This document shows, one piece after another, positions 6,494 to 10,580 of a stretch of DNA of 10,580 bases; position 1 is the stretch's first letter, and the number at the start of each line of letters is the position of its first letter. Source of the DNA: Schlesneria sp. (GTDB lineage Bacteria > Planctomycetota > Planctomycetia > Planctomycetales > Planctomycetaceae); assembly GCA_025353525.1 (NCBI GenBank), contig JANXOO010001241.1:1-10580 (forward strand). The letters run 5' to 3'. Below the pieces are notes generated by a model. That model had not been told where the DNA came from. It ran no database searches and saw only the letters and a list, made by a program, of their open reading frames with translations. The translations under genes and the position numbers were made by a program.

Positions 6494-8719
6494 TTAAGGT
6501 GCGGCAACCAGAGGCTCAGGAATCGATATCAGCGCGCCCTTGTCAGCACTTAATCCGAGCGAAGTTGGTTGCGGGTTCAGCGGCGGTGGCGGAACCGCAT
6601 CGTTCGGGGCGGGCACCCCTGGCTCGGACCCAGATGTCGTTGCTGGAGGTTGGCCAGGGCCTGGTGGGCCAAGTGTCTTGGGAAGTTTGTCGTCGAATAA
6701 CCGAAGAAGTTTTTTCGCGACTTCATCCTGAGGAGCTCCGGAAATGCATTTTGCCAGTTGCTTCACTGCTTCGGCAGGGTATCCCAAAAAGCCGTAGTGA
6801 TAACCAAGCAGGAACCGCAGGCTGGGGTCGTCCGGCTTGTCACGAGCGGCCTTTTCGAGTGCCCTGATGTGGCTTGTGTAGTCCTCGCCCTTTCCGTAAA
6901 GATCACGAAAGTTCTTGACGATGACATCCCACTTTTCCTGCGGGACAATTCCCAGTGCTGCCTGAACGGCTCCTGCCGATTCGCTGTACTGATCAGTCGC
7001 GAGCAACGCCTGGGACAACATCAGAATCAGGACACCGTTCTGCGGGTCGTCGACCAGGCCATGCCGCCACGCTCGGACTGCGCCTTTGTAGTCGCGGCTT
7101 TTGAACGCCGTTTCGCCAATTTGAGCGAACTGTTCGGCCGTAGGGAGGCCACTCGCTGCCCCCGATGTCGTATCCAGAGCCGGGGCGTTTGTGGTTGTCG
7201 TTGTTGCAGGTGCCACATCGGCTGCAACAGCGACTCCGAGCGGAGTCAGTTGTGACAACGGGGCATATGCAATCGACGAAGATCCGATTCCGAGGCCGCT
7301 GTATCCGGCATATCCTGGCATCGCGCTGGCATATCCATAGGTAATCGGCTGATAGACGCAACATGGCTGATAGGCAAAACAGCCCCAGTTCGAGTACGCA
7401 TTATTCAATCCGTATCCGTTACCATATCCGTACCCGTTTTGGCCATAGCCATATCCGTACCCGTTAAGTCCATACCCACCAAAACCTCCGAGCCCATAGC
7501 CGCCGTAGTAGCCACCATAGCCACCATAACCACCGTAGCCGCCATAGCCGCCATAGCCGCCATAACCACCGTAGCCGCGATAGCCACCGTAGTAGCCGAG
7601 TCCGTATCCAAGACCGTACCCGCCGTAGTAGCCAAGTCCCCCGTAGCCGAGTCCATATCCGAGTCCGTATCCAAGACCAAATCCAAGGCCGTACGGATAC
7701 CCAAAACCGCCGTAGTAATTCCGGTTGTAGTATCCGTTTCCGTGGTTCCAGTTTCCGCCGTTCCAGTTTCCGTGGTGGTGCGTGTGATTCAAGTTCCCGC
7801 TATTCAGCCCTGTTCCGTGGTTTAATCCATGATGTTGCAGGGAGTTGGCGCCGAGATTCGATGCAAACGAGCCGTGATGGGCCGCTGTTACTGATGAAAC
7901 GTTTCCGACGTGGTGATTCGACAGGAATTGATGCGAGTGATTTGCTGTCTGGAGACCGGCCGAATGGTTCAGAGAATTTCCGTTGAGATGTGCCCCCGAC
8001 GCGACATGTCCGGCGTGACTTTGCAAGAAATTGGAACCCTGATGATTCAAGTGGCTTTGCTGCCCTGAATGTCCCTGGTTTCCCAGGTGATTGACACTGT
8101 TTGAACTCAGGTGCGATGCACCATTGTGAAGCGTCGAGCCAGCTCCGTGATTGACTCCGTGGCTTTGGTAAAACGGAGTATGCATCTGCTGATGCGTGCC
8201 GAGATTATGCTGTGTATTGAAATTCTGCGTACCGAGGTGCTGATTCCCGAGGTGCTGATTCCCGAGGTGCTGGGTTCCCCCCAAATGCTGCTGGGTTGTT
8301 CCGAAATGTTGTTGCGTTGCACCCAGATGATGCTGGGTTGTTCCCATCGAATTTGAAAGATTATGTTGACCGCCGTAGTTGCCGCCCTGGTGGATTGTCG
8401 ATCCTCCATTGTGACCGCCGTTAAACGAGTGTTGCTGGAAGCCACCCATGTGTCCGCCGTTATTGTGGCTCCCGCCCATGTGACCACTATAACCACCCAT
8501 GTGGCCGCCACCGCCACCCATGTGACCACCACCACCGCCCATGTGACCACCGCCGCCGCCCATGTGACCACCGCCGCCACCCATGTGGCCACCGCCACCG
8601 TGACCACCGCCGCCGCCGTGACCACCGCCGCCATGGCTGGCGTCAGCGAAATTACCGGGAATAATAGCCAATGAAGCACAAAGGAATGCATAAGCCCCGA
8701 ATTGAATCTTGCGAACCAT
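6494..8719 (-). CDS. Exported Gly/His/Tyr-rich low-complexity protein with C-terminal TPR-like region
   Basis: A 741-residue protein. Residues 1-27 form a signal peptide: VRK, a hydrophobic core, then ADA before Ser28. About 28-105 are Gly/His/Met repeats built on HMGGGGG. About 105-310 are rich in His, Gln, Asn, Leu and Ser, with runs of Q/N-HLG. About 320-440 are Gly/Tyr-rich, including a tandem GGY run. A short section near 448-455 has three Cys (GCFAYQPCCVY). About 523-680 hold TPR-like helical pairs (AFKSRDYKGAVRAWRHGL; the SLRFLLGYHYGFLGY unit), and the end is Pro-rich. The likely role is structural or adhesive at the cell surface or periplasm, perhaps metal-binding through His; this is inference. 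I chose ATG 8719 because GAGGGAG lies just upstream and the signal peptide starts there. A GTG at 8755 would add 12 residues before it. I do not recognise a named family for the whole protein. Confidence 0.85.
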   Translation of the reverse strand: MVRKIQFGAYAFLCASLAIIPGNFADASHGGGGHGGGGGHGGGGHMGGGGGHMGGGGGHMGGGGGHMGGGGGHMGGYSGHMGGSHNNGGHMGGFQQHSFNGGHNGGSTIHQGGNYGGQHNLSNSMGTTQHHLGATQQHFGTTQQHLGGTQHLGNQHLGNQHLGTQNFNTQHNLGTHQQMHTPFYQSHGVNHGAGSTLHNGASHLSSNSVNHLGNQGHSGQQSHLNHQGSNFLQSHAGHVASGAHLNGNSLNHSAGLQTANHSHQFLSNHHVGNVSSVTAAHHGSFASNLGANSLQHHGLNHGTGLNSGNLNHTHHHGNWNGGNWNHGNGYYNRNYYGGFGYPYGLGFGLGYGLGYGLGYGGLGYYGGYGLGYGLGYYGGYRGYGGYGGYGGYGGYGGYGGYGGYYGGYGLGGFGGYGLNGYGYGYGQNGYGYGNGYGLNNAYSNWGCFAYQPCCVYQPITYGYASAMPGYAGYSGLGIGSSSIAYAPLSQLTPLGVAVAADVAPATTTTTNAPALDTTSGAASGLPTAEQFAQIGETAFKSRDYKGAVRAWRHGLVDDPQNGVLILMLSQALLATDQYSESAGAVQAALGIVPQEKWDVIVKNFRDLYGKGEDYTSHIRALEKAARDKPDDPSLRFLLGYHYGFLGYPAEAVKQLAKCISGAPQDEVAKKLLRLFDDKLPKTLGPPGPGQPPATTSGSEPGVPAPNDAVPPPPLNPQPTSLGLSADKGALISIPEPLVAAP
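7498..7590. repeat. Tandem 9-base repeats coding for Gly-Gly-Tyr
   Basis: Near-identical 9-base units of the type CCATAGCCG run through this stretch and encode consecutive GGY triplets on the - strand. Third-base variation between units (CCG or ACC for Gly, GTA or ATA for Tyr) shows they are not all freshly duplicated. Confidence 0.7.
8232..8275. repeat. Three 15-base tandem repeats coding for Gln-His-Leu-Gly-Asn/Thr
   Basis: GAGGTGCTG recurs at 8234, 8249 and 8264 with a strict 15-base period. The units lie in the Asn/Gln/His-rich section of the Gly-rich exported protein and are nearly identical at the DNA level, which suggests recent duplication. Confidence 0.7.
8477..8602. repeat. Six 21-base tandem repeats coding for the His-Met-Gly array
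   Basis: CATGTG begins at 8477, 8498, 8519, 8540, 8561 and 8582, exactly 21 bases apart. Each unit encodes a seven-residue HMGG-containing repeat on the - strand; four central units are almost identical. The in-frame period allows copy-number change without a frameshift. Confidence 0.85.
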
Positions 8720-8774
8720 GGTCGATTCTCCCTCACAACAGCAGGCGTGTGTCACGACAGCAATCTGTCCCGAA

Positions 8775-8803
8775 ATTATCCTATCCGTATATTATCCGTT
8801 GAA
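8775..8803 (-). promoter_or_regulatory. Candidate sigma-70 promoter of the Gly-rich exported protein
   Basis: On the - strand, TTCAAC (8803-8798, three of six matches to -35) is followed after 17 bases by GATAAT (8780-8775, five of six matches to -10). Transcription would start near 8768, giving a leader of about 50 bases that contains the GAGGGAG ribosome binding site. The spacing is ideal but the -35 is weak. Confidence 0.45.
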
Positions 8804-8942
8804 CATTGATTTCGTATACGGCTTTCTGACTTTTAAGCGAGATGCAGCGACAGAACTATTGCGGGTCGGAAGTCCCAACAATGAATACTCGGGCAGAATG
8901 ATGGCTCCGAATGACACGATTCGAAGTCGACGGTCGGCCTCA

Positions 8943-8965
8943 GACAATCCGTTGAACCGATTGTC
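8943..8965. promoter_or_regulatory. Operator-like dyad upstream of serC
   Basis: GACAATC (8943-8949) and GATTGTC (8959-8965) are perfect inverted arms, and pairing continues inward for three of the four remaining positions per side around centre G8954. A further GATTGTC follows directly at 8968-8974. The dyad is about 70-90 bases before the possible serC -10 box. No regulator can be named. Confidence 0.4.
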
Positions 8966-9036
8966 AGGATTGTCGGCATACCCGGCATACCCGGCAAATC
9001 AATGCCAACGGGCTACTCAATCACCTGCGCGGCGAA

Positions 9037-9042
9037 TATACT
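9037..9042 (+). promoter_or_regulatory. Possible -10 box (TATACT) of serC
   Basis: TATACT lies inside the small inverted repeat GCGAA-TATAC-TTCGC (9033-9046 region), with a poor -35 (TACTCA at 9014-9019). The leader would be about 115 bases. The same hexamer after GCG and two bases is found before infA. Confidence 0.35.
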
Positions 9043-9148
9043 TCGCCCGCATCAATTGCGGTGTCCGGCCAGGCCTGATTTCTTCGAAACATCAATCGTC
9101 AGAGGATGTTCCGGTGCTCACCGTGGATCGGCATTTAAGGAAATTGAC

Positions 9149-9154
9149 AAGGAA
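9149..9154 (+). promoter_or_regulatory. Ribosome binding site of serC
   Basis: AAGGAA ends nine bases before ATG 9164, which decides this start over the in-frame ATG at 9002. Confidence 0.7.
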
Positions 9155-9163
9155 CAGCATACG

Positions 9164-10258
9164 ATGACTCAACGGATCTGGAATTTTTCGGCGGGGCCGG
9201 CAGTACTGCCCGAATCAGTGTTGGTCGAAGCAGGTGAGAACCTGATGTCTCTGGGAGGCACAGGGATCGGGATATTGGAGCATTCGCATCGGGGCAAAGC
9301 GTTTCTCGCCGTTTACGAAGAAACCGAAGCCCTCGTACGTGAAATGGGTGCGGTTCCTTCCGGCTACAAAGTGCTGTTCCTGCAGGGCGGGGCTTCGTCA
9401 CAATTCTTTCAAATTCCGATGAATTTCCTGACACCCGATCAGACGGCTGACTACCTCGTCACTGGTGCCTGGTCCGAAAAAGCGGAAGAAGAGGCACGAC
9501 GTTTCGGAAAGACGCATGTGGCTTGTACAAGTCACGACAAGAACTTTTCGTACATTCCACCTGCATGTTCGTGCAGTTCGAATCCCGCGTATGTCCATTA
9601 CACTTCAAACAACACGATATTCGGAACTCAGTGGCCGGGATTGCCACCTGTCCCAGGCGGTGTCGATCTGATTTGCGATGCCAGCAGCGATATTTTTTCG
9701 CGTCCGATCGATGTTTCAAAACATGCGATGATTTACGCAGGGGCTCAAAAGAACCTGGGTCCGTCTGGCGTCACACTCGTCCTGATGCGTGACGATCTGG
9801 TGGAACGCGGAGCAAAAGACCTGCCGACGATGCTTCAGTACCGAACCCATGCCAAAAACGAATCGATGTATAACACGCCCCCGACGTTCGCCATCTATCT
9901 GGTCGGACTGGTCTTGAAGTGGATCAAACAGGGTGGCGGATTGAAGGCAATTGGAGAACGCAACGATCGAAAAGCTGGCAAGCTTTATGCGTTTCTCGAG
10001 CACAGCAAGCTTTTCAAGCCAACGGCGGCGGCGGGAAGCCGCTCACAAATGAATGTGACTTTTGTCACAGGCAATGCAGACCTCGATGCCAAATTCTGTT
10101 CGGCGGCTACGAAAAGCGGTTTCGATGGCCTGAAAGGACATCGTAGCGTTGGCGGGATGCGAGCCAGCATTTACAACGCATTTCCCGAAGCAGGAGTCGA
10201 CGCATTGATCGCGTTTCTGGGGGCATTCGAATCGGAATATGCGGGTCACAAGCAATAA
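9164..10258 (+). CDS. serC: Phosphoserine aminotransferase
   Basis: A 364-residue cytoplasmic class V aminotransferase (E. coli SerC is 362). It converts 3-phosphohydroxypyruvate and glutamate to O-phosphoserine and 2-oxoglutarate in serine synthesis, and in many bacteria also serves vitamin B6 synthesis. Family signatures run in order: [10 protein letters not shown] near residues 7-16, [56 protein letters not shown], and [12 protein letters not shown] with the PLP-binding lysine at K196. [17 protein letters not shown] near the C-terminus is also typical. The Shine-Dalgarno at 9149 and the start of homology both point to ATG 9164; a longer frame from 9002 adds 54 residues without family resemblance. 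It is flanked by spacers on both sides, so it is probably transcribed alone. Confidence 0.97.
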   Translation: MTQRIWNFSAGPAVLPESVLVEAGENLMSLGGTGIGILEHSHRGKAFLAVYEETEALVREMGAVPSGYKVLFLQGGASSQFFQIPMNFLTPDQTADYLVTGAWSEKAEEEARRFGKTHVACTSHDKNFSYIPPACSCSSNPAYVHYTSNNTIFGTQWPGLPPVPGGVDLICDASSDIFSRPIDVSKHAMIYAGAQKNLGPSGVTLVLMRDDLVERGAKDLPTMLQYRTHAKNESMYNTPPTFAIYLVGLVLKWIKQGGGLKAIGERNDRKAGKLYAFLEHSKLFKPTAAAGSRSQMNVTFVTGNADLDAKFCSAATKSGFDGLKGHRSVGGMRASIYNAFPEAGVDALIAFLGAFESEYAGHKQ

Positions 10259-10313
10259 TTTTCTGCTCGCAATGAAGATTGTGAGTTCGGCTTGCAGGTC
10301 CTTTCCACGCTCG

Positions 10314-10339
10314 TTGCGACGAAATCGTCGACGTCGCAA
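10314..10339 (+). terminator. Possible serC terminator hairpin
   Basis: Perfect eight-base arms TTGCGACG and CGTCGCAA enclose ten bases, 55 bases after the serC stop. A competing shorter hairpin (CGACG-AAAT-CGTCG) sits inside. No T-run follows, so intrinsic termination is uncertain. Confidence 0.4.
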
Positions 10340-10450
10340 TTGACTGAATTCGTCGAGTTTACCTGGGCCATCAATTCTGGCCTCGCGGAGTAAAAATCTG
10401 CTGCTTTCGATTGATCTACTATCGTCCTGGTAAATTCGCCGGGCCGCGAG

Positions 10451-10456
10451 TATACT
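10451..10456 (+). promoter_or_regulatory. Possible -10 box (TATACT) of infA
   Basis: TATACT preceded by GCGAG and followed by TCG, closely matching the box upstream of serC. The -35 position (TGGTAA at 10428-10433, 17-base spacer) matches three of six. The leader would be about 58 bases. Confidence 0.45.
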
Positions 10457-10469
10457 TCGTGACACTCAT

Positions 10470-10487
10470 GGCTGCTCTGATGCAGCC
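10470..10487 (+). promoter_or_regulatory. Leader hairpin of infA
   Basis: GGCTGC and GCAGCC are perfect six-base arms around a six-base loop, only a few bases after the expected transcription start and ending 19 bases before the ribosome binding site. It could stabilise the 5' end of the mRNA or take part in control. Confidence 0.4.
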
Positions 10488-10506
10488 GCGCTCCCTAACG
10501 ACTGTC

Positions 10507-10511
10507 GGAGG
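10507..10511 (+). promoter_or_regulatory. Ribosome binding site of infA
   Basis: GGAGG ends nine bases before ATG 10521, the strongest Shine-Dalgarno in the window, followed by a T-rich unstructured spacer. Confidence 0.8.
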
Positions 10512-10520
10512 TTTTTGTTT

Positions 10521-10580
10521 ATGGCCAAAGAAGAGGCCATCGAAGTAGAAGGCGATGTTGTCGAAGCATTGGCAAATACG
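10521..10580 (+). CDS. infA: Translation initiation factor IF-1 (5' part, cut by window edge)
   Basis: Only 20 codons are inside the window. They read MAKEEAIEVEGDVVEALANT, which matches the N-terminus of IF-1 (MAK.E.IE.EG.V.EALPN in many bacteria). IF-1 is an OB-fold protein of about 70-75 residues that binds the ribosomal A site with IF-2 and IF-3 during initiation. The strong ribosome binding site agrees with a highly expressed translation gene. The remainder lies beyond 10580, so integrity cannot be judged. Confidence 0.88.
   Translation, partial: MAKEEAIEVEGDVVEALANT

Larger units (their letters stand above)
8720..9163. other. Divergent intergenic region between the Gly-rich gene and serC
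   Basis: I see no gene in these 444 bases. The region holds the candidate - strand promoter, an 8-base palindrome CGTATACG at 8813-8820, an 11-base direct repeat ATCCGTTGAAC at 8794-8804 and 8947-8957, the dyad at 8943-8965, a tandem pair of GGCATACCC at 8975-8992, a possible serC -10 box at 9037-9042, and the serC ribosome binding site. Open reading through part of it in the serC frame has no SerC-like residues before M at 9164. Confidence 0.6.
10259..10520 (+). other. Spacer between serC and infA
   Basis: I see no gene or tRNA in these 262 bases. They contain the hairpin at 10314-10339, a TATACT box at 10451, a leader hairpin at 10470-10487 and the infA ribosome binding site. Confidence 0.5.

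Noticed and set aside
7480..8640. CRISPR array
   Set aside because: The repeats are short, contiguous, without unique spacers, and stay in frame inside a coding region with a signal peptide.
8363..8674. + strand frame rich in His-Val-Thr-Thr
   Set aside because: Antisense reading of the 21-base repeats, without a ribosome binding site.
8107..8736. Long - strand frame with Val/Ala/Thr/Trp repeats that look like membrane segments
   Set aside because: It is a shifted reading of the same tandem repeats that encode the Gly/His array; the other frame has the signal peptide and ribosome binding site.
8720..8755. Longer start of the Gly-rich protein at GTG 8755
   Set aside because: It would put 12 residues in front of a clean signal peptide and would read through the GAGGGAG ribosome binding site of ATG 8719.
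9002..9163. In-frame 5' extension of serC from ATG 9002
   Set aside because: The 54 extra residues have no SerC resemblance, and a good AAGGAA site stands nine bases before ATG 9164.
10043..10465. 140-codon - strand frame reaching into the serC-infA spacer
   Set aside because: Mostly antisense to serC, Arg-rich composition without a domain, and it would overlap the infA promoter region.

Overview
The window looks like chromosomal DNA of a planctomycete-type bacterium. The signs are moderately high GC, several starts without a Shine-Dalgarno sequence, a large exported Gly/His/Tyr-rich protein with a TPR tail, and isoprenoid genes with unusual domain combinations. This assignment is an impression from protein style; no marker phylogeny was possible.

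Positions 59-6382 (all + strand) hold four genes that read as one isoprenoid locus. They encode a large protein with a two-cluster [4Fe-4S] ferredoxin domain, a class II terpene cyclase of the squalene-hopene/sporulenol cyclase type with an intact DxDD motif, a fusion of a Cys-rich DUF116 domain to a trans-polyprenyl diphosphate synthase, and an alpha/alpha-barrel protein of the protein-prenyltransferase beta-subunit fold that lacks two of the three zinc ligands. A working model is that the synthase makes a polyprenyl chain, one or both barrel proteins cyclise or bind it, and the ferredoxin supplies electrons to DUF116 or to an enzyme encoded elsewhere. The product is unknown. I see no squalene synthase (HpnCDE or SQS) and no other hopanoid gene in the window.

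The spacer 3164-3402 contains a possible promoter and short repeats. The spacer 5314-5401 contains two compact palindromes built from the same 6-mer, like a dispersed REP-type element.

Positions 6494-8719 (- strand, convergent with the barrel gene) encode a 741-residue exported protein: signal peptide, Gly/His/Met tandem repeats, an Asn/Gln/His/Leu-rich section, Gly/Tyr repeats, a Cys-containing linker and a TPR-like C-terminus. It has a good ribosome binding site and a candidate promoter. The divergent 444-base region up to serC carries a near-perfect dyad and an 11-base direct repeat.

The right end is housekeeping: serC (9164-10258, phosphoserine aminotransferase), then a spacer with a possible terminator hairpin, a TATACT -10 box and a leader hairpin, then the first 20 codons of infA (IF-1), cut by the window edge.
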